From: Candidatus Melainabacteria bacterium
GTDB lineage: Bacteria > Cyanobacteriota > Vampirovibrionia > Obscuribacterales > Obscuribacteraceae
DNA: 64,000 bases
Reading direction: 5' to 3'
Assembly (NCBI GenBank): GCA_003151275.1
Contig: PLXC01000136.1
Location: 1-64,000 of the forward strand
In this document: one piece after another, positions 43,483-52,856 of the stretch
Layout of the letters: the number at the start of each line of letters is the position of its first letter
Position numbering within the stretch: the stretch's first letter is position 1
Program-made: the position numbers and the translations under genes
Notes under the pieces: generated by a model
Databases searched by the model: none
Seen by the model: the letters and a program-made list of their open reading frames with translations, nothing else
Told to the model about the DNA's origin: nothing

Positions 43483-44964
43483 GTGGTGTCGTCATCGCAT
43501 CATGATGAACCGCCAATCGTGCCCACGATTCGACGATTTTCAGTACTCAATTGGACCGGCGATGATTGGCTTTGGGCCTTGATCGTAGTCGGGTTGTTTT
43601 TGCGCTTTTGCTATCCTTTTTTGGACAATCCTTTTGCTCACCTAGTCTCTGACTCGGATCGCCATTTTCGAAGCGCCACGGAAGCTTTAGATTTCGGAAT
43701 ATTTTCAATTTCCGATTCACTTGGTTATCAGATTTGGCTTGGCGCCGCGGCTCGTATATTCGGCAAATCGCATCCGGTTGTAGCAACATATGCCGGCATC
43801 ATGTCTGTGACTACTGCTTACGCCTGGTATCTTTGGTTCAAATTGTGTTTGCCGACCAAAAGAATAGCCATGGTTGCATTTGCACTGATAACTTGGATGC
43901 CTGACTGGATCAAGCTCTACACCTACTTTCTTGACGAGACATTACTGCTTCCATTAGTCGGATTCATGTTGTACTTCGGATGGAAAGCCAAAGAAACTTT
44001 AGCGTTGAAAGATTGCTTGTTGTTTGCAGGCTTTGCTGGCCTCAGTTTTATTACTAAGGCTACTTGTGCGCCTCTGATCGGGATAACTTATATCCTCTTG
44101 TGTCGCAACCTGTGGCGAGCACCAATTTCACTGCCGCACGCACCAGTTTCGCCACCGCAAGCACCAATTTCGTTGCTGACGCCATTCTCGCTATGGCAAG
44201 CACGATTTACTCAGTCCATATTGATTAGACGATTAGCGCCAAGCATAGCGCTCACACTTGTAATTTGTCTTTTGCCACCGATATCGTTCTATAGTCGCAC
44301 GGGCAGCTGGTCTATGTTTTTGCCCGCGCAGGCAAAATCCAACGCGCTTTATTTCCAAAGTGGAAAAAAGATGATGAAGGTTCGGAACCGCTATTTTGAT
44401 CGACTTTCTGGGCAGTGGAGAGTAGAAGACTACTGGTTTGGGTGTCCATCTTATTACACTAAGCAACTAACGCCTTTTAGTGATTGGATTTCTCAACGCG
44501 ATGGAGAGTTTAAATGCGAGATTGACTATGGAGCACCGCCAGAATCTAGATTTGTTGCCGACAAAAACCACCTATCCTTCCGTCAAAAAATTGACTTAAC
44601 TTTGGAGAATTGCGTTTATGTTTTGGTTGGATTGGTATGGCCAGTTGAATTTCCTAATTCCATCGTCAATTTCGAAAGGTGGCTCTGGCCAATTTTTACA
44701 CTTGCCATCCTTTTTTCGGCAATAAAGAGACGCGGCCTAAATGAACTAGATATACTTTGCTTTGCTATGTTGTTGGTTTTGATGTTTCAACAAGAATGCG
44801 GTGTGGAAGGACGTTATCGAATGGTCTGGGAGGGAGTGGTTATACCAACTTTCGTATTAGTAATAAGCCGATGGTTTAAAAAGTTGACAGATGGATCTCA
44901 CATTGTTGATCAGCTCGGCATTGATTTAGGTCTCACTAGCACCCAGCCCTTGGAGAGTAGTTAA
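43483..44964 (+). CDS. multi-pass membrane protein, probable GT-C type glycosyltransferase
   Basis: A 493-residue protein with about ten membrane helices. The first external loop has acidic residues (LVSDSDRHFRSATEALDF), placed like the catalytic loop of GT-C glycosyltransferases that use lipid-linked sugars. A large polar domain follows (about 280-360, KSNALYFQSGKKMMKVRNRY). A short Pro-rich repeat (APISLPHAPVSPPQAPISL) interrupts a cytoplasmic loop. The GTG start directly follows the previous stop. It may glycosylate surface proteins made by the upstream genes; that is inference, and the family match is by topology only. Confidence 0.6.
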   Translation: MVSSSHHDEPPIVPTIRRFSVLNWTGDDWLWALIVVGLFLRFCYPFLDNPFAHLVSDSDRHFRSATEALDFGIFSISDSLGYQIWLGAAARIFGKSHPVVATYAGIMSVTTAYAWYLWFKLCLPTKRIAMVAFALITWMPDWIKLYTYFLDETLLLPLVGFMLYFGWKAKETLALKDCLLFAGFAGLSFITKATCAPLIGITYILLCRNLWRAPISLPHAPVSPPQAPISLLTPFSLWQARFTQSILIRRLAPSIALTLVICLLPPISFYSRTGSWSMFLPAQAKSNALYFQSGKKMMKVRNRYFDRLSGQWRVEDYWFGCPSYYTKQLTPFSDWISQRDGEFKCEIDYGAPPESRFVADKNHLSFRQKIDLTLENCVYVLVGLVWPVEFPNSIVNFERWLWPIFTLAILFSAIKRRGLNELDILCFAMLLVLMFQQECGVEGRYRMVWEGVVIPTFVLVISRWFKKLTDGSHIVDQLGIDLGLTSTQPLESS

Positions 44965-45512
44965 TGGCCGAATTGCTATCCCAAAGGAAGTGGCAGATAA
45001 TTGCCTCCATTCCTACTTTTTTATATTTTTTCTTCTTACTGAGTTATCTCAGTCCTGGCACGGTGTGGAGAGATAGAGTTACTGCGCCCATAAATTCATT
45101 TTGGAATTATTGGCGCCTGGATCAAAATTGGAATTTATTTTCGCCAGTCATAAGAGACATCAACCACCATACCTCGGCTGTCATCACTTTCGAGGATGGT
45201 ACCAAAGCCTTGGTAGAGTTACCGAGATCCACTAAGTTAGGTTTGGCGGGTAAGTTTAAAGATGAAATGTGGCGCAAATGGGCTGGCGACTCGTTGCCCT
45301 TCCCACCCTATAAAGAATTTCGGCCAGACCTGGCTCGTTACATCGGCAGAAGGTTCTACAACCCCGCTAACAAGCCTGTGACGCTGTCCTTAAGTTGGTT
45401 CTTCACGCACATACCTCCACCATCAGTGAACCCATCACAAACTAACCTTCCGTACCACAATACAATTAGCGCCATATTCGAATATAAGTTCACGCCAGAG
45501 GATTTTGAATGA
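44964..45512 (+). CDS. small membrane protein, partner of HTTM protein
   Basis: A 182-residue protein. One membrane helix near the N-terminus (IIASIPTFLYFFFLLSYLSP) is followed by an external domain (LDQNWNLFSPVIRDINHHTS, EDGTKALVELPRS). The NWNLFSP segment is like that of proteins encoded next to HTTM proteins. It overlaps the previous gene by one base (TAATG) and the next by ATGA, so the three are coupled. Function unknown. Confidence 0.72.
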   Translation: MAELLSQRKWQIIASIPTFLYFFFLLSYLSPGTVWRDRVTAPINSFWNYWRLDQNWNLFSPVIRDINHHTSAVITFEDGTKALVELPRSTKLGLAGKFKDEMWRKWAGDSLPFPPYKEFRPDLARYIGRRFYNPANKPVTLSLSWFFTHIPPPSVNPSQTNLPYHNTISAIFEYKFTPEDFE

Positions 45513-46864
45513 CCTTACGGGGTTTAGTAGATGCATGGTTCAAGTTTTGGTTCGCGCCTGACACTCCGACACCAATCGGATTGTTTCGTATTTTCTTCGG
45601 CTTGCTAGTTTTAGACGCGGCGATTATTCACATTGGTCCCGATGTTCTTGATTGGTATGGACCACATGGTGTGACAAGCGCCGATGCTGTGCATCGCTAT
45701 TGGTGGCTTGACGAACCGCGCCTCGATATCTTTTTGTTGGTGCCTAACACTGAGACTGGAGTGATGGCCCTTTGGTATGTTTTTGTGGCCGCTGTTGTTT
45801 GTCTGCTGATTGGTCTTTGGACGAGAGCAGCAGCAGTTGTCGTTACCATCTTCCTGATTTCTATGGATAATCGTCAGCCATTTGCCATCAATGGTGGTGA
45901 TGCGATGATGCGTTTGCTGGCAGGATATCTCATTTTCAGTGAGGCTGGGGCCGCTTTCTCGGTTGATCGGTTAATTCAACGTTGGAGAAATCCCACGTTT
46001 GGGATAGAGAGTCGCCCTAAGCCAGTGCCTCAGTGGGGGCAGCGCATGATCCAAGTGCAAATGGCGATTACATACTGGAGCACGTTTTGCGCGAAAATTT
46101 CGGGGGCGCAATGGATTGACGGAACCGCTGTGTATTACGCAACACGGCTGGATGACATGATCAACCATCCGATGTTTCTTTACGACAGTCTTCTGTTTTG
46201 TAAATTTCTCACTTGGTACACGCTTCTATTTGAAGGCGCTATGTTCAGTCTAATTTGGATTCGCGATCTGCGCTATTGGGTGCTGGCCGGCACGTTGGTT
46301 ATGCACTTAGGGATCGATTATTCAATCAATCTGCCGGTCTTCGAATGGATCTTTATGACAAGTTTTATCGTGTTCATTTATCCTGAAGATCTCACCAAAG
46401 TAATGGATTTTATCAAGAAGCGCATAAACGCTACGTATGGTCCCCCTGCGACACTTCTTTATGATCCTGCCTCGGAAAGGCAGACTTCTGAGGCTAGTGT
46501 GCTTGAGGGGATAGATATTCTGGGCCGGCTAAACATTAAGGCTATTGAGCCGGGCGACAAAGTAGCCGACGGACAACAGCGACTTGTCGGCTTGTCAGAA
46601 TATGGTCCAATCTCCAATGGGGATTTGTTTGCCTGGCTTACGGCTCGACTGCCAATTTTGTGGCCTCTGTTTCTTTTTATCGGCTTACCATGGCAGTTAA
46701 TGCTCCGGCAACCCAAGCCGAGCACCGCTGGCGTGAAAGAAAGTTCGATCAAGCCAGTCGATGAGCAGCAACAAGATCTGCAGCCGCCACCGAACGGTGA
46801 TGCGCTGCACAACACCGCAGAACAAACCGTTTCGACGACTGACGAATCCAAGGACGCTACTTAG
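45509..46864 (+). CDS. HTTM domain protein (vitamin K gamma-carboxylase-like)
   Basis: A 451-residue multi-pass membrane protein. Residues 1-310 match the HTTM pattern: PIGLFRIFFGLLVLDAAIIH, LDWYGPHGVTSADAVHRYWW, RQPFAINGGDAMMRLLAGYL, and QWGQRMIQVQMAITYWSTFC followed by AKISGAQWIDGTAVYY. Bacterial HTTM proteins share the membrane core of gamma-glutamyl carboxylase but their substrates are mostly unknown. The polar C-terminus (about 320-451) carries one more membrane helix and an acidic tail. Its stop overlaps by 8 bases the stop of the convergent TPR gene. Confidence 0.83.
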   Translation: MTLRGLVDAWFKFWFAPDTPTPIGLFRIFFGLLVLDAAIIHIGPDVLDWYGPHGVTSADAVHRYWWLDEPRLDIFLLVPNTETGVMALWYVFVAAVVCLLIGLWTRAAAVVVTIFLISMDNRQPFAINGGDAMMRLLAGYLIFSEAGAAFSVDRLIQRWRNPTFGIESRPKPVPQWGQRMIQVQMAITYWSTFCAKISGAQWIDGTAVYYATRLDDMINHPMFLYDSLLFCKFLTWYTLLFEGAMFSLIWIRDLRYWVLAGTLVMHLGIDYSINLPVFEWIFMTSFIVFIYPEDLTKVMDFIKKRINATYGPPATLLYDPASERQTSEASVLEGIDILGRLNIKAIEPGDKVADGQQRLVGLSEYGPISNGDLFAWLTARLPILWPLFLFIGLPWQLMLRQPKPSTAGVKESSIKPVDEQQQDLQPPPNGDALHNTAEQTVSTTDESKDAT

Positions 46865-49241
46865 CAGCCTGTTTTCGTTTGAGAATTTCGGCTGACTGTT
46901 GTTTTGCAATTGCGTTGTTTGGATCCAGTTTCAATGCGCGTGCTATATCCTGCAAGGCATCGCCGTACTCGCCGCGCTCGGCGTTACTCATGCCGCGATA
47001 AAGACAAATGTCAGCGTTTTTGTTTTTTACATCCAAACCTGATGCTTTTTGAAAATCTGCATCTGATTGATCGAAGTGTCTTAGTTTGCTACTTATCCAT
47101 CCGCGTTTGGCATAATAGGAAGCATTTTTAGGAGAAGCACCAATCAAGAAACTGTAGTCTTCATAGGCTTTGGTAAATTCCTCTGATTTCTCGCAAATGT
47201 CGGCGTGTTTCAGTCTCACACTTACGTTCTTTGGATCTTTCTCAACTAGTTGGCCCAAGTCTTCGGCTGCTAGTCTGTAATTATGGTTCGTTATTTCTGT
47301 AGTGATGCGGTCTAAGAGTACATCTTGTGGCAGATTTCCCTTCAACGATGAAAGCGTTTTATAGACAGCCATCGCTTTTTTAGAATCACCAGAAGATGCG
47401 TAAGCCTTTGCTTGTGCTGCCAGGTACACGGGATTTTTAGGTTCGTAATTTAGAGCTATTGCAAAATCAGCTATCGCATTTTTGAAATTATTTTTCAGCG
47501 CATATTGCATACCACGACTGTAATATGCATTAGCATTGGGTTTGAGGGCTATTGATTTGCTCAAGTCGTCGAAGGCTAATTTGGATTGGTTGACCGAGAA
47601 TTCCGCGCTAGCCCTTCCTACATATGCTTGTACGTTTTTTGGATCCTTCGTAATTACCCACGTCCACTCTTTATTGGATTCTTTGTATTTCTTGGCCATG
47701 TTATATGCAACCGCTAGAAGTGCATGATTGGAGATCTTCGCAGGCGCAAGAGTGACCGCCCTTTTCGCATCTGTAACGGCACCTTCATAGTTACCTGTTG
47801 CCATGTAAGCAACGGCGCGGTTTAGGTAGCTGTTGTAATCGGTGATTGGAAACTCAAGCACACGATTTAAATCTTCAAGTGCATGGGTGGTGTCACCAAC
47901 CGCGTTATAAGCTTGTGCACGGAAGGCAACATATTTCAGGTTATACGGTTCAGCTGACGAATCGGTGGCAAGCAGATATTCCGCAAGCGCTTCCTTCATC
48001 TTTCCTTCCTTTGTCAGCAGCCTGCCTTTATAGAAATGAAATTTAGGTACATTTGGAAAGCGAGCAGACCCTTCTGCAACAAATTTTCGCAGGTCATCCA
48101 TCTTATTATGTGTCAGTGCATTATCGATTTTTTCAGCTAAATTGTTCTCTGCATATTTCTGCCACAAAATAAAACCGCCAATACTAGCGATTACGACTGC
48201 GCACACTCCCGCTATCTTAAACTTGTTCTTGATCAACGTCTGACTGATAGCGTCTCGGCGGACTTTGGCTTTGCGTGATTCTTCGCTTTCATCCATTAGT
48301 GAAATTGATCGCACTTTGGCTGTTTGATCGGATTTCTTTTTATCTGCTGCCAGTGGATCTGACCCGGACGCATCTAAGGCAGCGCTTGGATTTGGTGCTG
48401 CAATACTGTTAAGTTCTTTGATATCGAAGGTGATACCAGATGCATCTGGCGATTCAGGGTTTGTATTGGCCGGGCTGTCTGTGGTGTCGTCAGCTTTCTT
48501 GCGTTTGATTAGGCTGCTGATCGCCATCTTCCCAACTTTTGTGTTCAGAGGCGCCGCACTGAGCCCTGTCCGAGTTTGGCTATTGCCTAACCTAGCTTTC
48601 TCTAACTCTCCGTCCTCTTCTTCCTCTGCTTGTCCTTCTTGCTGTTGTCCTTGATAATTTGGTGCTTGGTAGGTTGCTTCTTGGTGGTAGTTTTGTTCTT
48701 CATCCTGGAACGTTGCTGCTACTTCCTGACTAAGCTCTGTCTCGCCCGCGTCTGAATCAACTTCTACACTTTCGGTCGCAGTTTCTTCGCTTTCTGACGC
48801 TATTTCTTCGTCATCTGTGAATGGTCTGCGCAGAAAGTCGCTGGACTTAGGTTCGTTGTCTTTCTCGATAGGAGTGGGCGCAACAATCTGAGCTTTGCTC
48901 TGTTCTTTTGTGGTCTTGTCACTCGCCGCTTGAATATCCCTGAGCAATTTTTTTAAATCGATTTTTAGGTCGGTTTCAAAATCATCCGAAATGCTGTCGT
49001 CAACATCGACCGTGCCTTTGGTCATGGGTAACAGCCGCCTCAACGCTTGAATGCCCGTGCCATCCACGCCCACAATTCGCGCTCCTGTGATGACTGAGTT
49101 CTGCCTGACGGCTACTTCGCCCTCAACATCGTCGTTCCTCAGTCTGAGCACCGCAATTTCCAGTTCAGGCCCAGTTATTAGGGACTTGAGGGCGGTAATC
49201 AATACGGCTTCATCTAGCTGGAAAGTGGCGTCGGAACCCAT
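46857..49241 (-). CDS. membrane-anchored TPR protein with N-terminal DUF4388-like region
   Basis: A 794-residue protein. Residues 1-75 resemble a DUF4388/PATAN-type domain (GEVAVRQNSVITGARIVGVD, GTGIQALRRLL). A long Glu/Gln/Ser-rich disordered part follows, then a membrane helix near residue 345 (KIAGVCAVVIASIGGFILW). About eleven TPR units complete it (YKSN...KEWTWVI, NAYYSRGMQYALKNNFKNAI, NADICLYRGMSNAERGEYGD). The architecture matches the TPR proteins at 32334 and 35920, but this one has an added N-terminal domain. Probably an inner-membrane signalling or assembly scaffold. Confidence 0.83.
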   Translation of the reverse strand: MGSDATFQLDEAVLITALKSLITGPELEIAVLRLRNDDVEGEVAVRQNSVITGARIVGVDGTGIQALRRLLPMTKGTVDVDDSISDDFETDLKIDLKKLLRDIQAASDKTTKEQSKAQIVAPTPIEKDNEPKSSDFLRRPFTDDEEIASESEETATESVEVDSDAGETELSQEVAATFQDEEQNYHQEATYQAPNYQGQQQEGQAEEEEDGELEKARLGNSQTRTGLSAAPLNTKVGKMAISSLIKRKKADDTTDSPANTNPESPDASGITFDIKELNSIAAPNPSAALDASGSDPLAADKKKSDQTAKVRSISLMDESEESRKAKVRRDAISQTLIKNKFKIAGVCAVVIASIGGFILWQKYAENNLAEKIDNALTHNKMDDLRKFVAEGSARFPNVPKFHFYKGRLLTKEGKMKEALAEYLLATDSSAEPYNLKYVAFRAQAYNAVGDTTHALEDLNRVLEFPITDYNSYLNRAVAYMATGNYEGAVTDAKRAVTLAPAKISNHALLAVAYNMAKKYKESNKEWTWVITKDPKNVQAYVGRASAEFSVNQSKLAFDDLSKSIALKPNANAYYSRGMQYALKNNFKNAIADFAIALNYEPKNPVYLAAQAKAYASSGDSKKAMAVYKTLSSLKGNLPQDVLLDRITTEITNHNYRLAAEDLGQLVEKDPKNVSVRLKHADICEKSEEFTKAYEDYSFLIGASPKNASYYAKRGWISSKLRHFDQSDADFQKASGLDVKNKNADICLYRGMSNAERGEYGDALQDIARALKLDPNNAIAKQQSAEILKRKQAAK

Positions 49242-49324
49242 GATTTGAGCGGTCCTATAGTAATGTCGACAGGGGCCGGGCAGCTTGGAGTGGGGCAGCT
49301 TGCTGCTCTGCGGGTGCAGAAGCC

Positions 49325-49356
49325 TGGGCGCTCCTTGGATAGGCTATCCTCGGATA
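49325..49356. repeat. GGATA/TATCC palindromic repeat (copy D)
   Basis: GGGCGCTCCTTGGATAGGCT, then ATCCTCGGATAT. GGATAG pairs with CTATCC. It closely matches copy E at 6082-6121, and in reverse complement it gives the ATCCGAGGATAGCCTAT core of copies A-C. Confidence 0.55.
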
Positions 49357-49381
49357 TTTATAAGGATGACACAATCTCATA

Positions 49382-49441
49382 ATGAAAATGTGCCCGAACT
49401 GTAAGGAAACTATGCGTGCTCGCTATTCGTGTCTGGGATGA
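49382..49441 (+). CDS. micro-ORF, probable zinc-ribbon gene remnant
   Basis: A 19-codon frame reads MKMCPNCKETMRARYSCLG then TGA. CPNC with a later Cys looks like the first half of a zinc ribbon whose second CxxC is lost. There is no well-placed ribosome site, so it is more likely a remnant than a made peptide. Confidence 0.25.
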   Translation: MKMCPNCKETMRARYSCLG

Positions 49442-49752
49442 CTACCGTCGACCGCGCAGCTAACTGGGTTGCTTGATTTTCGCTGCTCACCGTCTGTAGT
49501 GGCAGGATTTTCACATAAACGGCTGGTTACCTAGGAAAGTAGCTGCTCAGAAATGTCGTAACTAAGTATCGACATCCTTTCTAGCCCTGTACCCCGCCAA
49601 CCGACCAGTTGGTTGGTAATTTATGCACCCTGAATCGCTTGGTGACACTACCTTTCGGGTTTAAATTAGTAAACGTTAATCTTCAGTTGGGAATCAAACC
49701 AATATGTCTATCGTCGTTAGTTTTGTCAGGCGGAGCACAAGGAAGTAACACA

Positions 49753-50184
49753 ATGAGTAACAAACTACTAGCTGGATTTTTGGTTGGAGCCACATTCCTG
49801 GCTACCAGTTTAACCGCTCCAGCTCAAGCTCGGAACAATGACTATCAAAATTTGTTGAACCAAGAAGCAATGCAAATGTATCAACAAAATCTGCTTAACC
49901 AACAGTACGCTTCGGCACAATACGGCGCACAGAATGGTGCACAACAGTGCGGTTACGGACAATACGGCTACGGACAATATGACTTAGGCAGTGGCATAGG
50001 CGCACCTGGCATCGACCCTAGTGATCCAAACGCATGGCAGGAATCACAATATCGTGGATGGTTGCAAAAGCAAGGTGGCAACATGGGTTATGCCAATCAC
50101 GGTTTGACAAATTCGCAATTCAATCCCGTCAATAACAATGGTTGGAACGGTCAACTCTACAGAGTGAACAATCAACACCGTTAG
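49753..50184 (+). CDS. small secreted Asn/Gln/Tyr/Gly-rich protein
   Basis: A 143-residue exported protein. A signal peptide (KLLAGFLVGATFLATSLTAP, cleavage near AQARN) is followed by a low-complexity mature part rich in N, Q, Y and G (MYQQNLLNQQYASAQYGAQN, CGYGQYGYGQYDLGSGIG). One cysteine is present. The start at 49753 has GGAAG eight bases upstream and begins the signal peptide; the longer open frame from 49609 does not. The composition suits a sticky matrix or amyloid-prone protein, which is inference. Confidence 0.78.
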   Translation: MSNKLLAGFLVGATFLATSLTAPAQARNNDYQNLLNQEAMQMYQQNLLNQQYASAQYGAQNGAQQCGYGQYGYGQYDLGSGIGAPGIDPSDPNAWQESQYRGWLQKQGGNMGYANHGLTNSQFNPVNNNGWNGQLYRVNNQHR

Positions 50185-50253
50185 ACTGGCTGATTTGGCA
50201 TTACAAATTAAATAATAGTTTGGAAAGATGAAACTATTTCGGGATAACGAGAA

Positions 50254-50275
50254 GGGCGGTGAGTAATCACCGCCC
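50254..50275. terminator. strong hairpin, likely bidirectional terminator
   Basis: GGGCGGTGA (50254-50262), GTAA loop, TCACCGCCC (50267-50275). The 9-bp perfect stem sits between the secreted gene and the convergent HD-GYP gene. The T-tract after it is weak (TCATAATT), so termination strength is uncertain. Confidence 0.6.
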
Positions 50276-50353
50276 TCATAATTGTCACGCTCTTAGTCAG
50301 TATTTCGATCATGTGGCGCATGCGGATCGAGGAGGCACCGAATGCGGTGCAAC

Positions 50354-51862
50354 TTAATCCAGCGATTGATAATCTGCAGGCAAGCCGGCATTGTACATTT
50401 TTTCGAATGAACCTTTCAATTCATCTTCGCCTTTCTTGGGATTCGAGCCACAAAGCAGCTCGACAAGCCGGTTCCAGGATGTGTTTTTGAAGATGTCGAT
50501 GTCTGGGCGTTCTTCTGTCTTTCCGCGTTCGGCGCGTTCGGACTCCATTACCTTAATGACGCGGTGCGCCGGCAGTTGATAGAACGCATCTACACAGCCT
50601 CCTTCAAAGTGATTATCTTTGCCGGACTGCATGATTTCACTGACTTTGTCGATTGGCATACGATTGCGATAGTGACGCACTGACGTCAACGCATCAAACA
50701 CATCGGCAACAGCAATTATTCTCGCTAAGAAAGGAATGTCTTCGCCTTTCAAACCTCTGTAATAGCCTGAACCGTCAACCTTTTCATGATGGCATGAGGC
50801 GACAAAAGGAACAGATGCAAGTCTGCGTGTGAAGGGCAAATTCGAAAGCAATTCGTATGTGATGTTGGCGTGTTGCTGCACGAGGGCATACTCATCCGGA
50901 GTCAGTCGGCCGTTTTTCCAAAGCACAGCTTCTGGTACACCGATTTTGCCGTAGTCATGCATCATCGCTGAATAACGCAGAACGTCGATATCATCATCAG
51001 GAATGCTCATGCCCTGCCCGACCAACAAACTGTAATTGGTGACGCGCATGGAGTGACCTGCTGTGAGAGGATCACGTCTATCAATGGTTTGCGCCAGGGT
51101 CTCGAGCGTCTTATCAACAAACCTTTCGATTTCCTGATATGCCTGAGCTTGTTCGATCAATCCTGCTGCCACCGCCGTCAAACCTTGCAGCCAGTCCTCA
51201 TCCTCATTAGTGAATGGACCTCCGCCTTTGTTCAAGACCTGGAAGACTCCTATTACTTCGCCACTTCTATTCAACATTGGCACGCAGAGAACGCTGCTGG
51301 TGTGATAGCCAGTGGATTTATCCACTTCTGGATCGAAACGACCGTCTGAATAGGCGTCTGGAATGTTGATTACTTGCGCGGTGCGGGCGCATTCGCTGAC
51401 AATGCTTGTGCCTTGTAGAGGTATTCTGATCATGCGATGACCAATCAGACCTTGTGCCACTTGCGTCCAAAGTTCCTGTTTAGTGGCTTCCAAAACGAAC
51501 ACACTGCATCGATCGCATTTGAGCATCATTTGCGTTTCGCGCGTGATTACATCAAGCAGCGAATCCAATCGGCGCTCTGTGGCCATGGCTTTGACGACGC
51601 GATACAAACCGCTTAAGGGTCGCAGCCGGTCGAGTTCTTCTTGCAGTCTGAGCGCCTTGATCTCTCGCTCAATCAGCTGCACTTCACGCTTGTTCAGGTC
51701 AGACTCAATCTGCTTGAGCTCTTCAACTTGCTCTTCGGCGCCCTTGCCTTCAAGAGAACCTCTGGATAGGGCGGGAGTGCATGGCTCCGTTATCTTTGTC
51801 GAACTAGCTTTGCTGCTGCCCTTTACATATTTGGGTCTACCAGAGTCTTTGCTCGAAGTCAT
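50354..51862 (-). CDS. GAF and HD-GYP domain protein
   Basis: A 502-residue cytoplasmic signalling protein. A coiled coil (about 45-85) leads to a GAF domain (about 95-240, LKCDRCSVFVLEATKQELWT, VLCVPMLNRSGEVIGVFQVL), then an HD-GYP domain (about 250-430). The HD metal ligands are present: AGHSMRVTNYS, MMHDYGKIGVPEAVL, and CHHEKVDGSGYYRGL. In the last motif the usual GYP reads GYY. HD-GYP proteins degrade cyclic di-GMP, so a sensed signal at GAF may control this turnover. No partner gene is adjacent. Confidence 0.9.
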   Translation of the reverse strand: MTSSKDSGRPKYVKGSSKASSTKITEPCTPALSRGSLEGKGAEEQVEELKQIESDLNKREVQLIEREIKALRLQEELDRLRPLSGLYRVVKAMATERRLDSLLDVITRETQMMLKCDRCSVFVLEATKQELWTQVAQGLIGHRMIRIPLQGTSIVSECARTAQVINIPDAYSDGRFDPEVDKSTGYHTSSVLCVPMLNRSGEVIGVFQVLNKGGGPFTNEDEDWLQGLTAVAAGLIEQAQAYQEIERFVDKTLETLAQTIDRRDPLTAGHSMRVTNYSLLVGQGMSIPDDDIDVLRYSAMMHDYGKIGVPEAVLWKNGRLTPDEYALVQQHANITYELLSNLPFTRRLASVPFVASCHHEKVDGSGYYRGLKGEDIPFLARIIAVADVFDALTSVRHYRNRMPIDKVSEIMQSGKDNHFEGGCVDAFYQLPAHRVIKVMESERAERGKTEERPDIDIFKNTSWNRLVELLCGSNPKKGEDELKGSFEKMYNAGLPADYQSLD

Positions 51863-52024
51863 GTGTTTGCTGTCTCCTGTTGAAGGCGAAGAGCCTTCTT
51901 TTCCAAGCCGCGCAACTATGTCCCATGCTTATATACCCAGTGGTACATAGAACACTTGCCAATGTTCATTCATTCTTTCAAGAATGCGTTCAAATGCAAG
52001 TTATTTGACTGTAAATCCGAGAAA

Positions 52025-52816
52025 TTACTCTTCCAAGATTTGTGGATAAGGCGGTGGCTGCAGATGGCGCCAAAATAACAAGCAAGCTCGACCAACTACC
52101 CGTTTTTGATCAAGGAAGCCCCAAACGTGGCTGTCTTCGCTGTTATTGCGATTGTCGCCCATCATAAACAGTTGAGCGGGTGGAACGATGATCGGCTCTG
52201 CTAATTGATTGGCACGATAAGGCTGGATAACGCCACCGTCTGTTGAACGACCCCCGATGTCGCCTAAAACATTCAAATCGTAATTAGGTTTCTCTTTCGT
52301 GTAGTTTGATTCATCCAACAGCTGTCCGTTGATAAACACTCCCACTCCATGCTGAATGCGAATGTGATCGCCCGGCAAACCAATCGTCCGTTTGATGAAG
52401 GCTGGCTCGTATGGCAGAAATGGCAAGCCGGTCAATCGCCCTAAAACGGTGAGCGGATCGTTTTTCAGATCTTGACCGCCCAACTCGATCGGTGGTGGAT
52501 AGAAAACGAGAATATCGCCACGTTGAATTTTCTTGCCGAGGTGTCCTGACACCTTTTCAACAAGCAAACGGTCGTTGATTTGCAAAGTCGGTTCCATCGA
52601 ACTCGATGGAATGTATCGAGCTTCTGCCAATGCCCAACGGATCACGATCAGAAGAACAAGAGTGACAACGACAAGTTCGACTATTTCTCGAATGAAGCCT
52701 TGGATTGTGCCTGGCTTCGATTTCTTTTGCGCATCGGAACTGTTTGTGCCATCAGTTGGTTTTGGATCTAGTGGCATTTCGTTTCTTTGCGTGGTGATCG
52801 ATTCTGTGGGGTCCAT
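52025..52816 (-). CDS. lepB: signal peptidase I
   Basis: A 263-residue membrane peptidase that removes signal peptides from exported proteins. One N-terminal membrane helix (REIVELVVVTLVLLIVIRWA) is followed by the catalytic serine in ARYIPSSSMEPTLQINDRLL, the catalytic lysine in FIKRTIGLPGDHIRI, and the box E motif MMGDNRNNSEDSHVWG. Size and motif order are normal. It lies 40 bp downstream of gcvPA on the same strand. Confidence 0.95.
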   Translation of the reverse strand: MDPTESITTQRNEMPLDPKPTDGTNSSDAQKKSKPGTIQGFIREIVELVVVTLVLLIVIRWALAEARYIPSSSMEPTLQINDRLLVEKVSGHLGKKIQRGDILVFYPPPIELGGQDLKNDPLTVLGRLTGLPFLPYEPAFIKRTIGLPGDHIRIQHGVGVFINGQLLDESNYTKEKPNYDLNVLGDIGGRSTDGGVIQPYRANQLAEPIIVPPAQLFMMGDNRNNSEDSHVWGFLDQKRVVGRACLLFWRHLQPPPYPQILEE

Positions 52817-52856
52817 GAACGAGTTGAGCCTCGTAGTAAAGGTAGCGGCAAGTTGA

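Larger units (their letters stand above)
49242..49752. other. 511-bp intergenic region with repeat and micro-ORF
   Basis: It separates divergent genes. It holds a palindromic repeat (49325-49356), a 19-codon zinc-ribbon-like micro-ORF (49382-49441), and the leader of the secreted gene at 49753. CCAAC/GTTGG near 49595-49615 could form a small hairpin. Nothing else is recognised. Confidence 0.5.

Noticed and set aside
43483..46864. A defence or prophage island
   Set aside because: No nuclease, integrase, toxin or phage structural motif is present; the genes are membrane proteins coupled to the upstream surface-protein operon.
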